64,000 bases of DNA from Variovorax paradoxus (GTDB lineage Bacteria > Pseudomonadota > Gammaproteobacteria > Burkholderiales > Burkholderiaceae_C), in the NCBI RefSeq assembly GCF_018614875.1, contig NZ_JAGGNW010000011.1, positions 434,001-498,000 on the forward strand, written 5' to 3'. The notes under the pieces are model-generated. The model was not told where the DNA came from. It saw only the letters and a program-made list of their open reading frames with translations, and did no database searches. Made by a program: the position numbers and the translations under genes. Below are positions 42,972 through 51,546 of the stretch, piece by piece. How positions within the stretch are numbered: position 1 is the first letter of the stretch; each line of letters opens with the position of its first letter.

Positions 42972-44726
42972 TCAGGCCCTGGCCTTGACATAGCGCCCTG
43001 GGGCCGGCTCGATGGCCTTGTACGCCTTGCCGTTGCCGTAGGTCTTGGGCGCGGAAATCTGCTTGCCTGCGTGGCCCTTGAGCCATTGGGCCCAGTCGGT
43101 CCACCAGCTGCCGGGGTGCTCCTGGGCGCCGGCCAGCCATTCGGCCTGGGTCGTCGGAAACTTGCCGTCTTCGCGGATCCAGTGGCTGCGCTTTTTCTTG
43201 GCGGGCGGATTGATCACGCCCGCGATGTGGCCCGAGGCGCCCATGACAAAGCGCTTCTTGCCCGGCAGCAGCTGCGTGGAGGCATACGCGCCGCCAATGG
43301 GCACGATGTGGTCTTCGCGCGAGCCGTAGATGTAGGCCGGGATGTCGATGCGGCCGAGATCGATCTTCTCGCCGCACACCGTGAGCGCATTCGGCTTGGC
43401 GAGCTTGTTCTCGTGGTACGTGTTGCGCAGGTACCAGGTGTAGAACGGGCCCGGCAGGTTGGTGGCGTCGCTGTTCCAGTAGAGCAGGTCGAAGGGCGGC
43501 GGGGTCTCGCCCTTCAGGTAGTTGCCGACCACGTAGTTCCACACCAGGTCGTTGGGACGCAGGAAGCTGAAGGTCGATGCCAGGTCCATGCCCGGCAGCA
43601 GGCCGCCCTTGCCCAGCTGCATTTCGCGGTACGCCACCATGGCCTCGTCGACGAAGATGTCGAGGATGCCGGTGTCGCTGAAGTCGAGAAAAGTGGTGAG
43701 CAACGTGACCGAGGCGGCCGGCTTTTCGCCGCGCGCCGCGAGCACGGCCAGCGCGGTGCTCAGGATGGTGCCGCCCACGCAGAAGCCCAGCGCGTTGATC
43801 TGCTTGCTTGCGCCGATCTCCTGCACCAGGTGGATCGCCTTGATGGCGGCGTTCTCGATGTAGTCGTCCCAGGTGGCGTTGGCCAGCGACTCGTCGGGGT
43901 TGCGCCAGCTCACCACGAACACGCGGTGGCCCTGCTCGTTCGCATAGCGGATCAGCGAGTTCTCGGGCTGCAGGTCGAGGATGTAGAACTTGTTGATGCA
44001 CGGCGGCACCAGCAGGAACGGCCGCTCGTACACCTTGGCGGTGAGCGGCTTGTATTCGAGCAGCTGGAACAGCTCGTTCTCGAACACCACGGCGCCTTCG
44101 GTGGTGGCCACGTTGCGCCCCACTTCGAAGGCGCTCTCGTCGGTCATGCTGAGGTGCCCCTGCCTGACGTCGTGCAGCAGGTTCTGGATGCCCTTGGCAA
44201 TGCTCTCGCCCTGCGAGTCGATGGCCTTCTTCTGCGCCTCGGCATTGAAGGCAAGCGAGTTGCTGGGCGACGAGGCCGCCATCCATTGCTCGACCGCAAA
44301 GCGCATGCGCGCCTTGGTTTTTTCGTCGGCGTCGAGGGCCTCGGCCATGCTGAGCATGGTGCGGCCGTTGAGCAGGTACACGGCCGCGGAGAAGGCCGCG
44401 AGCGGATTGCTGCCCCAGGCGTCGCCCGCGAAGCGCTTGTCGCCTTCAGGCCTGGCATCGAAACCGCGGCGCCAGAGCTCGGTGGCTTCGGCCACGTACT
44501 GCTGCTGGATGGATTGCAGCTTCTCGGGCGCGATGGCGATCTTCGGCAGATCGGGCATCTTCGCCGCCGGCGGCAATTGCCACAGCGGCGTGCCGCCGCC
44601 GTTGAAGGCCGAAGCCCCCTGCGCGGCAGATTGCTGGAGCGATTCCAGCGCCTTGTTCCACCCCTCCGAAAGAGCCTGCTGGAGGGGCGCGAACGCATCG
44701 GCCCCCGTGGCTTGTTGCTTCATCAT
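42972..44726 (-). CDS. phaC: Class I poly(3-hydroxyalkanoate) synthase PhaC
   Basis: A 584-residue PHA polymerase. The catalytic Cys316 is in the lipase-box-like GFCVGG, the Asp region in ICGEKIDLGRIDIPAYIYGSREDHIVP and the His in ASGHIAGVINPP. The length fits class I enzymes, which polymerise (R)-3-hydroxybutyryl-CoA alone. AGGAGA precedes two adjacent ATGs (44726 or 44723). It is transcribed together with phaA, while phaB lies at 29.1 kb. Confidence 0.95.
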   Translation of the reverse strand: MMKQQATGADAFAPLQQALSEGWNKALESLQQSAAQGASAFNGGGTPLWQLPPAAKMPDLPKIAIAPEKLQSIQQQYVAEATELWRRGFDARPEGDKRFAGDAWGSNPLAAFSAAVYLLNGRTMLSMAEALDADEKTKARMRFAVEQWMAASSPSNSLAFNAEAQKKAIDSQGESIAKGIQNLLHDVRQGHLSMTDESAFEVGRNVATTEGAVVFENELFQLLEYKPLTAKVYERPFLLVPPCINKFYILDLQPENSLIRYANEQGHRVFVVSWRNPDESLANATWDDYIENAAIKAIHLVQEIGASKQINALGFCVGGTILSTALAVLAARGEKPAASVTLLTTFLDFSDTGILDIFVDEAMVAYREMQLGKGGLLPGMDLASTFSFLRPNDLVWNYVVGNYLKGETPPPFDLLYWNSDATNLPGPFYTWYLRNTYHENKLAKPNALTVCGEKIDLGRIDIPAYIYGSREDHIVPIGGAYASTQLLPGKKRFVMGASGHIAGVINPPAKKKRSHWIREDGKFPTTQAEWLAGAQEHPGSWWTDWAQWLKGHAGKQISAPKTYGNGKAYKAIEPAPGRYVKARA

Positions 44727-44837
44727 GTCTCCTGGTCCTCGCCTGAATCGGTACGGATGGCTTGCGTATTTTGAGTATGCTGCATTTCACGAGGCGCCCA
44801 CAACGCCCCCCACTCACTTACCGACTGAAACTTCTTT

Positions 44838-45161
44838 GTGTTTATCCACCTGATCGTGATTGGCTGGCTCTACGTCGCCCTGATGATGGCGGTGGCCGAA
44901 GCCACCAACACCACGGGCACCGTGCTGGGCGCCATCTTCACATTTCTTTTGTACGGATTGGCGCCTGTCGCACTGGTGGTTTACCTGATGGGCACCCCGG
45001 GGCGGCGCCGCAGGGTCAAGCAGCGCGAGGCCGAGGCGCAGGAAGAAGCACGCCGCGCCGCGAGCGAGGCGGCCGCAGCGGCAGGCACGGGTTCAGACCT
45101 TCCAGACCAGCGCGGCGAAACGCCCGCTGACGCCGTCCCGCCGGTGCGAAAAGAACCGTGA
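44838..45161 (+). CDS. Small inner-membrane protein, function unknown
   Basis: A 107-residue protein starting with GTG. Two membrane segments (IHLIVIGWLYVALMMAVAEA and LGAIFTFLLYGLAPVALVVYLMG) are followed by a charged, Ala/Glu-rich cytoplasmic tail (RRRRVKQREAEAQEEARRAAS). The 3' end overlaps the convergent pgeF gene by 69 bases, so the tail is encoded opposite the pgeF C-terminus. Family not recognised. Confidence 0.7.
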   Translation: MFIHLIVIGWLYVALMMAVAEATNTTGTVLGAIFTFLLYGLAPVALVVYLMGTPGRRRRVKQREAEAQEEARRAASEAAAAAGTGSDLPDQRGETPADAVPPVRKEP

Positions 45162-45887
45162 CGGGTTGGCGACGGTGCACCAGCCGTCGCTGCCGTCGTT
45201 GCCATGCACCGACTCCACGCCGGCCGCATGCAGGCGCTGGCGCGCGAGCGCGGGCAGGTCGGCCAGCCACTTGCCGGGTGCCGGCGCAGGCCGGAAGCAG
45301 CGCGCGGCCTCCGGTGCATGCGCCTCGAAGGCGGCCTTGACCTCGGGCCCGACCTCGAAGGCCCCGGGGCCGATGCAGGGGCCGAGCCAGGCGATGACCT
45401 TGCTGGCGCCTTGCGCGGGCCCAGCCTGCGGCTCGGTCGCGAAGCACCGGGCCGCCGCTTCCAGCACGCCACCGGCCAGGCCGCGCCAGCCCGCGTGCGC
45501 AGCCGCCACCCGCTGGCCCGATGCATCGGTGAAAAGCACGGGCAGGCAGTCGGCGACCATGATCGTGCAAGCCATCCCGACGGTCGTGGCGGTGCAGGCA
45601 TCGGCCGGCGTGCCATCGCGCACGATGCCCGGTTGGGCATCGAGCGCCACGATGCCGGTGCCGTGCACCTGCTGCAGGAAAACCGGCTGCGCGGCGATGG
45701 CTTGCCCGAGACGATGGCGGTTCTCGGCGACGTCCGCGGCCAGGTCGCCCACGTGATCGCCAAGGTTGAGGCTTTCGTACCGGCCCTGCGAAACACCGCC
45801 ATCCCGCGTGGTGCATACGGCGCGTACGTTCGGCGGCGCGGGCCATTCGGGCACCAGCCAGCGCGGCTCGATGGCGGCGGCGCTCAA
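45093..45887 (-). CDS. pgeF: Peptidoglycan editing factor PgeF (YfiH family)
   Basis: A 264-residue protein with the multicopper-oxidase-like PgeF fold. The metal-site residues lie in FLQQVHGTGIVAL, TIMVADCLPVLFTD and VAAAHAGWRGLAGGVLE, and the fold is completed by GPCIGPGAFEVG and CTVANPSRFFSHRRDGVSGRFAALVW. PgeF removes wrong residues (L-Ser) from the peptide stem of peptidoglycan precursors. The start is TTG 45887, placed one base after the isomerase stop with GGAG upstream. Confidence 0.9.
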   Translation of the reverse strand: MSAAAIEPRWLVPEWPAPPNVRAVCTTRDGGVSQGRYESLNLGDHVGDLAADVAENRHRLGQAIAAQPVFLQQVHGTGIVALDAQPGIVRDGTPADACTATTVGMACTIMVADCLPVLFTDASGQRVAAAHAGWRGLAGGVLEAAARCFATEPQAGPAQGASKVIAWLGPCIGPGAFEVGPEVKAAFEAHAPEAARCFRPAPAPGKWLADLPALARQRLHAAGVESVHGNDGSDGWCTVANPSRFFSHRRDGVSGRFAALVWKV

Positions 45888-45888
45888 G

Positions 45889-46527
45889 TCAGGGCTCCGC
45901 GTCGGGGGCCTGCGAGGGCTGGGCGCGCTGGAAGGCGTCGAGCTCCATGCAGGCCTCGAACGCGGCCATGCTGCGCGGCAGGCCGCTGAAGTCGCAGTCG
46001 AAACGGCGGCCGTTGAAGATCTGCGGCACCAGGCAGCAGTCGGCCATGGTGGGCGTGTCGCCGTAGCAGAACCTGCCGCCGGGATGCTGGGCGAGCTGCC
46101 GCTCGAAGGCCAGCATGCCGTCGCGCACCCAGTGGCGGTACCAGGCGTTCTTGGCCTGGTCGTCGAGCTTGAGTTCCTTCACCAGGTACTTGAGCACGCG
46201 CAGGTTGTTCAGCGGGTGGATCTCGCAGGCAATGGATTGCGCCAGCGCGCGCACATGGGCGCGGCCCACCGGGTCGTGCGGCAGCAGCGGCGGCTCGGGG
46301 TAGGCTTCGTCCAGGTATTCGATGATGGCCATCGACTGCGAAAAGCGCTCGCCCTCGTCTTCGAGCAGCGGCACCAGCATGTCGGCCGAAATGGCCGAAT
46401 ACGGCCCCGTGCGATGCTCGCCGCGGGCAATGTGCACCGGTATGTATTCGAACTCCAGGCCCTTCAGGTGGAGCGCAATGCGCACCCGGAACGACGAGGA
46501 GGACCGGAAGTAGTTGTGCAGCTTCAT
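45889..46527 (-). CDS. Zeta-class glutathione S-transferase, maleylacetoacetate/maleylpyruvate isomerase
   Basis: A 212-residue GST. The N-terminus MKLHNYFRSSSSFRVRIALHLKGLEF is the zeta-class glutathione site, with Ser in place of the usual Cys of SSCxxRVRIAL; TAADCCLVPQIFN-like and YGDTPTMADCC blocks follow. It isomerises maleyl- to fumaryl- products with glutathione. It is divergent from an FAH-family gene, the usual partner in the gentisate or homogentisate pathways. Start 46527 or 46530. Confidence 0.88.
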   Translation of the reverse strand: MKLHNYFRSSSSFRVRIALHLKGLEFEYIPVHIARGEHRTGPYSAISADMLVPLLEDEGERFSQSMAIIEYLDEAYPEPPLLPHDPVGRAHVRALAQSIACEIHPLNNLRVLKYLVKELKLDDQAKNAWYRHWVRDGMLAFERQLAQHPGGRFCYGDTPTMADCCLVPQIFNGRRFDCDFSGLPRSMAAFEACMELDAFQRAQPSQAPDAEP

Positions 46528-46616
46528 CATTTCCCAAGCATAGCGCTGCACGGCAACCCCGGCCTGCCTCTGGCACACTGCCGTTTTTCTCCGTTCCGCT
46601 CAAAAGGACTGACGCA

Positions 46617-47321
46617 ATGGCTTCCGCCGAGTTTGTTTTCGCCCCGCCCGCGACCGTTTCGATCCCCGTGGTCGGCCAGCCGGCCCGTTTTCCGGTGCAC
46701 CGCATCTACTGCGTGGGCCGCAACTACGAGGATCACGCCAAGGAAATGGGCTTCACCGGCCGCGAACCGCCCTTCTTCTTCATGAAGCCGGCCGATGCGC
46801 TGGTGGTGGTCGATGCGGGCCAGACCGGCACCATGGCCTACCCCACGCTCACCAAGAACCTGCACCACGAGATCGAGCTCGTGGTGGCCATCGGCACCGG
46901 CGGCAAGAACATCGCCGCGGCCGATGCGCACAAGCACATCTACGGCTACGCGGTCGGCCTCGACATGACGCGGCGCGACCTGCAGAACGACATGAAGAAG
47001 CAGGGCCGCCCCTGGGACATCGGCAAGGGCTTCGAGCAGAGCGCGCCCATCGGCCCCATCGTGCCGGTGGCGCAGGCCGGCGACGCCGAGAACGCCGAGA
47101 TCTCGCTGCAGGTCAACGGCACCGACCGCCAGCGCAGCACCGTGAGCAAGCTGATCTGGAACGTGGCAGAAACCATCGAGCACCTGTCGGCCGCGTGGGA
47201 GCTGCAGCCCGGCGACCTGATCTACAGCGGCACGCCCGAAGGCGTGGCGGCGGTGGTGGCGGGCGACACGCTGGTGGGCGAAGTGGCCGGCCTGCCCAGG
47301 CTGACTGTCAAAATCGCCTGA
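46617..47321 (+). CDS. Fumarylacetoacetate hydrolase-family protein (fumarylpyruvate hydrolase-like)
   Basis: A 234-residue FAH-family enzyme. The metal-binding acids are in HHEIELVVAIG and YAVGLDMTRRDLQ, and IYCVGRNYEDHAKEMG and IYSGTPEGVAAV flank the site. It is of the short FAH type that cleaves fumarylpyruvate or related oxo-acids to fumarate and pyruvate. The divergent zeta-GST isomerase would supply the fumaryl substrate. Confidence 0.9.
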   Translation: MASAEFVFAPPATVSIPVVGQPARFPVHRIYCVGRNYEDHAKEMGFTGREPPFFFMKPADALVVVDAGQTGTMAYPTLTKNLHHEIELVVAIGTGGKNIAAADAHKHIYGYAVGLDMTRRDLQNDMKKQGRPWDIGKGFEQSAPIGPIVPVAQAGDAENAEISLQVNGTDRQRSTVSKLIWNVAETIEHLSAAWELQPGDLIYSGTPEGVAAVVAGDTLVGEVAGLPRLTVKIA

Positions 47322-47341
47322 AGAGACGGCGGCCCCGGCCC

Positions 47342-47893
47342 ATGATCCTGCGCGTCCCCATCAAGCACTGCAAGAACTGCGGCACCGCGGTGGTCTACCG
47401 CGTTCCCGACGACGGCGACACCAAGGAGCGCGCCGTCTGCCCGGCCTGCCACACCATCCACTACGAGAATCCGCTGAACGTGGTGGGCACCATTCCCGTG
47501 CTCGGCGACAAGGTGCTGCTGTGCAAGCGCAACATCGAGCCGCGCTGGGGCAAGTGGACGCTGCCCGCAGGCTTCATGGAACTGGGCGAAACCGCCGCCC
47601 AGGGCGCGGCCCGCGAGACCGACGAGGAGGCCGGCGCCCATTACGAGATGCAGGGCCTGTTCGCGGTGATCAGCGTGGTGCGCGTGGGCCAGGTGCACCT
47701 GTTCTACCGCGCCCGCCTGCTCGACGCCCGCTTCGACCCCGGCCACGAAACCATCGAGGCCAGGCTTTTCGCCGAAGAAGAAATTCCGTGGGAAGAAATC
47801 GCCTTTCGCACCGTGCGCGAGGCGCTGGAACACTTCTTCGAAGACCGGCGGCGCGGCAGCTTCGACCGCGTGCACGAACTCAGCATCGTTTGA
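47342..47893 (+). CDS. Nudix hydrolase with N-terminal zinc ribbon
   Basis: A 183-residue protein. A zinc ribbon (HCKNCG and VCPACHTIHY) precedes the Nudix box GFMELGETAAQGAARETDEEAG, which follows the G-x5-E-x7-RE-x2-EE-x-G pattern closely. Similar to NUDIX proteins related to NadR/NudC; it hydrolyses a nucleoside-diphosphate-linked compound, perhaps NADH or a sugar nucleotide. The ATG at 47342 lies 20 bases after the FAH-family stop. Confidence 0.88.
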   Translation: MILRVPIKHCKNCGTAVVYRVPDDGDTKERAVCPACHTIHYENPLNVVGTIPVLGDKVLLCKRNIEPRWGKWTLPAGFMELGETAAQGAARETDEEAGAHYEMQGLFAVISVVRVGQVHLFYRARLLDARFDPGHETIEARLFAEEEIPWEEIAFRTVREALEHFFEDRRRGSFDRVHELSIV

Positions 47894-47901
47894 AACAAGA
47901 C

Positions 47902-48405
47902 ATGACCAAGGCGCGCCACGCACCCGCCCTGCTCCGCGGAGTCTTCGCATCCGGCATGGCGCTGGGCCTCGCCCTGGCCTCGGCCGCGCGCGCGGAAACG
48001 GTGGGCGATGTGGACACCGCGTTCAAGCTCATCGGCCCCGACCACAAGATCGTGGTCGAGGCCTACGACGACCCCAAGGTGAACGGCGTGACCTGCTACG
48101 TCTCGCGCGCCAAGACGGGCGGGCTGGCCGGCGCCTTCGGCGTTGCGGAAGACAAGTCGGAAGCCTCCATTGCCTGCCGCCAGGTCGGGCCGGTCAGCAT
48201 CACGCAGCCCCTGCCCAAGCGCGAGGAGGTCTACAGTGAGCGGCTGTCGATCCTGTTCAAGCGGCTGCGCGTGGTGCGCATGGTCGACGCCAGGCGCAAC
48301 ACGCTGGTCTATCTCACCTATTCCGACCTTCTGATCGACGGTTCGCCGAAGAACAGCGTGACGGCGGTGGCCATCGACCGCGGCACCCCGATCCCGCTCA
48401 AGTAG
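47902..48405 (+). CDS. creA: CreA family protein
   Basis: A 167-residue exported protein with signal peptide (ALLRGVFASGMALGLALASAARA) and the CreA core: VGDVDTAFKLIGPDHKIVVEAYDDPKVNGVTCYVSRA, GGLAGAFGVAEDKSEASIACRQVGP and RRNTLVYLTYSDLLIDGSPKNS. Two cysteines of the core could form a disulfide. Function is not established in any organism I know. The ATG at 47902 is 8 bases after the Nudix stop, so the two share a transcript. Confidence 0.9.
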   Translation: MTKARHAPALLRGVFASGMALGLALASAARAETVGDVDTAFKLIGPDHKIVVEAYDDPKVNGVTCYVSRAKTGGLAGAFGVAEDKSEASIACRQVGPVSITQPLPKREEVYSERLSILFKRLRVVRMVDARRNTLVYLTYSDLLIDGSPKNSVTAVAIDRGTPIPLK

Positions 48406-48469
48406 ACCCGGCTCGCCCGGCGACGCCGACCGAAGGAACCCTCAGCAACGAATTCGTTCCAACAGAACC

Positions 48470-48973
48470 ATGCACCTTCAGACCTTTGCCTTCCGTACCG
48501 GCGCCGCGCTTCTCGTGGCCTCCGGCCTTGCCGCCTGCACGACCCCGCAACCGCCTGCGCGGCCCGGCGTGACCATTCCGCCGCCCGTCCAGCAGCCCCA
48601 GGCCATGTTCATCCGGCCCGCCAGCGGCACCACCATTGCCCGCTACGACGGCGTGCGCAACAAGGGGCTCGACATTGCCGGCAATCCGGGCGACCCCATC
48701 GTGGCCTCGGCCGATGGCCGCGTGGTGTACGTGGGCGGCGAGCTGCGAAGCTACGGCAACATGGTCATCATCAAGCACAACGAGACCTTCCTGACCGCGT
48801 ACGCCCATGCGCAGACCATCCTCGTGAAGGAAAACGCGGTCGTCCGGCAAGGCCAGAAAATCGCCGAAATGGGCAAGAGCGAAGCCGACCGCGTGAAGCT
48901 GCATTTCGAAATCCGCAAGAACGGCACCGCCGTCGATCCGGAGCCCTACTTGAACGGGCGCCTGCAGCAGTAG
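48470..48973 (+). CDS. LytM/M23-fold lipoprotein with degenerate metal site (NlpD-like)
   Basis: A 167-residue lipoprotein (lipobox LAAC, Cys23). The LytM domain starts at about residue 45 (FIRPASGTTIARYDGVRNKGLDIAGNPGDPIVASADGRVVYVG) and ends in VKLHFEIRKNGTAVDPEPYL. The first zinc ligand His of H-x-G-x-D is Asn here (NKGLD), and the position before LHFE is Lys instead of His, so it is unlikely to be a peptidase. Degenerate LytM lipoproteins such as NlpD activate amidases in cell separation. No LysM domain is present. Confidence 0.85.
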   Translation: MHLQTFAFRTGAALLVASGLAACTTPQPPARPGVTIPPPVQQPQAMFIRPASGTTIARYDGVRNKGLDIAGNPGDPIVASADGRVVYVGGELRSYGNMVIIKHNETFLTAYAHAQTILVKENAVVRQGQKIAEMGKSEADRVKLHFEIRKNGTAVDPEPYLNGRLQQ

Positions 48974-49004
48974 CGGTTGCAGAGGCTGTCGACGGGAGTG
49001 CCCC

Positions 49005-50660
49005 CTACAGAAGGCTCTCCGGCACCAGTGGCGCGAGCAGCTCCAGCTTCCAGCGGGACCAGGCATCTGTCTCGGGTTCCGTGTGGAGGATGGTGTCGGC
49101 CCCATCGCCCGAGCCCGGGCTCACCCATTCGATCGCGCCCGTCGGCCCCAACTGCAACTGGTAGGCGCCGTCGAGCCGGATGAACCCGATCAGGCTGGTG
49201 AGCTGCTGCGCGATCTGCGGGCTGAAGATGAAGATGCCGATTTCGGTGTTGTGCAGCATCGAGCGTGGGTCGAAATTCATCGAGCCGATGAACACCACGC
49301 TGCGGTCGACCACCGCCGACTTCCCGTGCAGCCGGCCGCTGGCCGAACCGTAGATGCCGAAGCGCTGGGTCTCCTCCACACGCTTGGGGCTCAGTTCGTA
49401 GAGTTCCACGCCCAGCCGCAGCATCTCCGGCCGGTAGCGCCGGTAGCCGATGTGCACCAGCGATTCGTCCGTGGCGGCCAGCGAATTGGTGACGATGGTG
49501 TAGCTCACGCCTCTTTGCCGCGCGATGCGAATCGTCTCCATGCCGCCGCGCCCCGGGATCAGGTAGGGCGTGGTCTGCAGGATCTCCCGCTGGGCGCCGC
49601 GCAGGTAGCGCTGCATGTTGTAGAGCACGCTGTCGGTCGACTCGTCGGCCGGCGGTCCGCGCGCCTCGTCGGTGGGGCCCAGCGCCTTGGCGGGCGCATC
49701 GGCATAGGCCTCGGCGCGCGCCCAGACGAGCGACAGCACGCCCTCGCCCAGGTCCTTGGCGAGCGCGTTGTTGCCCAGCAGGTCGGTGGAGGCTAGCGGC
49801 CCGGGATGCAGCGTGTCCGGCCCCGCGGTCCATTGCTCGAAGCGTTCGCGCAGCTGCTGAGGCGTGGCCGCGCCATTGGAGACCAGCGACTCGATCGGAT
49901 AGACATAGTTGCTGTTCCAGTACATGTCGAACAGCGACGAGAGCCGCGGCACAACGGTGCCGGCCACCAGCGTGTCGATGTCGATGAAGTTGGAGCCGCC
50001 ATCGCGCAGGAAGTATTCGTTGGCGATGTTGCGCCCGCCCATGACCGCCATCGTGTTGTCCACCACGAACAGCTTGTTATGCATGCGGCGGTGCACGCGG
50101 TCGAAGTCCAGCAGCGAGGCTGCCCAGCGCGTGCTCAGGAAATCGCGGCCGGCCGGAAACGGATTGAAGAACCGCACCTCCACATTCGGATGCGCCGCGA
50201 AGGCCGCGAACAGCGGATCGGCGCCCGCGGTGTAGAGGTCGTCCACCAGCAGGCGCACGCGAACGCCGCGCTCGGCCGCATCGCGCAGCGTGCGCAGCAG
50301 GTAGCGGCCGGTTTCGTCGTTCTGCACCAGGTAGTACTGGACATCGATGGAGCGCTGGGCCCGGCGCGCGAGCTCGACGCGCGCATGCAGCGAATACTGC
50401 GGCATCGGCAGCAGCCGGAAACCGCTCAGCCCCTGCCCCGGCGGAGAAGCCGCCGCCACCAGCCGCCCCAGCAGGGTGTCGGCGCCGTCGGCGATGGCCA
50501 CCGAGGGCTTGCGCTCCACCCCCACCGGCAGCCCCGCGCAGCCGCCGATGAAAAGCAGCAAGGCCAGGCCAAGCAGCAGCAGCCATGGCGTCCGTTCCAG
50601 GCGGGAGCCGGGTCCGGTCGGCATGAGGGGATTGCGTGGGTTGGGAGAGTCTTCGGCCAT
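49005..50660 (-). CDS. Phospholipase D/cardiolipin synthase-like lipoprotein
   Basis: A 551-residue protein with two HKD motifs: HNKLFVVDNTMAVMGGRN and HGKSAVVDRSVVFIGSMN, each with its following Gly-Arg/Ser-Met-Asn. The N-terminus has a hydrophobic segment LLLLGLALLLFIGGC resembling a lipobox. YYLVQNDETGRYLLRTLRDAAERGVRVRLLVDDL is typical of bacterial PLD/cardiolipin synthase-like proteins. ATG 50660 or 50624 may be the start. It may transfer phosphatidyl groups at the membrane; I cannot tell a synthase from a phosphodiesterase. Confidence 0.85.
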   Translation of the reverse strand: MAEDSPNPRNPLMPTGPGSRLERTPWLLLLGLALLLFIGGCAGLPVGVERKPSVAIADGADTLLGRLVAAASPPGQGLSGFRLLPMPQYSLHARVELARRAQRSIDVQYYLVQNDETGRYLLRTLRDAAERGVRVRLLVDDLYTAGADPLFAAFAAHPNVEVRFFNPFPAGRDFLSTRWAASLLDFDRVHRRMHNKLFVVDNTMAVMGGRNIANEYFLRDGGSNFIDIDTLVAGTVVPRLSSLFDMYWNSNYVYPIESLVSNGAATPQQLRERFEQWTAGPDTLHPGPLASTDLLGNNALAKDLGEGVLSLVWARAEAYADAPAKALGPTDEARGPPADESTDSVLYNMQRYLRGAQREILQTTPYLIPGRGGMETIRIARQRGVSYTIVTNSLAATDESLVHIGYRRYRPEMLRLGVELYELSPKRVEETQRFGIYGSASGRLHGKSAVVDRSVVFIGSMNFDPRSMLHNTEIGIFIFSPQIAQQLTSLIGFIRLDGAYQLQLGPTGAIEWVSPGSGDGADTILHTEPETDAWSRWKLELLAPLVPESLL

Positions 50661-50766
50661 CGGTTCGATGCGATGCGCAACGTGCGCAGGGTGGCCGGTT
50701 TCTACCATGGCCCGGGCGCGTCAAGGCAACGCGGCCATCGGGCCATCTTCGCCGCGAAGATCGGTT

Positions 50767-51546
50767 TCAGGCAGGACTCGCCGAGACGGCCCGCGTCATG
50801 GTGCCGACCGCCCTGGCGCCCAGCGTCATTTCCGTCATCCAGGAGACGAGCAGTTGTCCATAGGCCTGGCGGTGCGTCTGCTTCGACAGGGCGTGGTCGG
50901 CACCGGAGATGACCCGGTAGGTCGCCGAGCGCACGCGCTTGAACGCACCCAGGTAGTTCTCGATGACGGGGTGCGGCACGATCTGGTCGTGCTCCGATTC
51001 CACGATCAGCACGTCGCCCACGAAGGCCTCGCAGGCCGCGAGCGCCCGGTTGTCGCGCGGACCGACCAGCGTGCGGCGGTAGGCCACGAGATCGGGCCTG
51101 CTCAATTGGCCCTTTGGCGCGAGCCACTCGCGGTCTCGGTAGAGCGCCGGGGCGCGCAGCGCGAGCCAGCGCACCGGCCGCATGGCGCTGACCATGGCCG
51201 CCAGGTAGCCGCCGTAGCTGCTGCCGACGATCGCAATCGCCTTCGGGTCGACGGTCGGGTGGCTGATGAGGGTGTCGTAGGCCGCGAGCACGTCGCGCAG
51301 GTTGTCCTCGCGCGTGACCTCCTGGCGCAGCGAGGCATGGCGCGCATGGCCCCGGAGGTCGAAGGTGAGGCAGACGCAGCCGAGCGCGGCAATCTCGTGC
51401 GCACGCGCGATGTACTGCTCCTGGCTGCCATCCCAGCCGTGGACCAGGAGAACGCCGGGCACCATCGTGGAGGCGGCGACCAGCGTTCCGGCAATGTGCT
51501 GGCCGTCGACGGAAATGTCTATGAAGTTATGTCGTGTCGCTGTCAT
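50767..51546 (-). CDS. Alpha/beta hydrolase (dienelactone hydrolase-like)
   Basis: A 259-residue serine hydrolase. Nucleophile in AIVGSSYGGYLA, acid in VLIVESEHDQIVP, His in SGADHALSK, with LLVHGWDGSQEQY as the oxyanion strand. The ATG at 51546 lies inside the DUF3182 gene (20-base overlap), so its translation probably depends on that gene. No signal peptide. The substrate is unknown. Confidence 0.85.
   Translation of the reverse strand: MTATRHNFIDISVDGQHIAGTLVAASTMVPGVLLVHGWDGSQEQYIARAHEIAALGCVCLTFDLRGHARHASLRQEVTREDNLRDVLAAYDTLISHPTVDPKAIAIVGSSYGGYLAAMVSAMRPVRWLALRAPALYRDREWLAPKGQLSRPDLVAYRRTLVGPRDNRALAACEAFVGDVLIVESEHDQIVPHPVIENYLGAFKRVRSATYRVISGADHALSKQTHRQAYGQLLVSWMTEMTLGARAVGTMTRAVSASPA

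Noticed and set aside
44838..45161. Membrane protein gene as an artefact of pgeF antisense
   Set aside because: Not rejected as a gene: two clear membrane helices lie wholly outside the overlap, so only its tail is in doubt.
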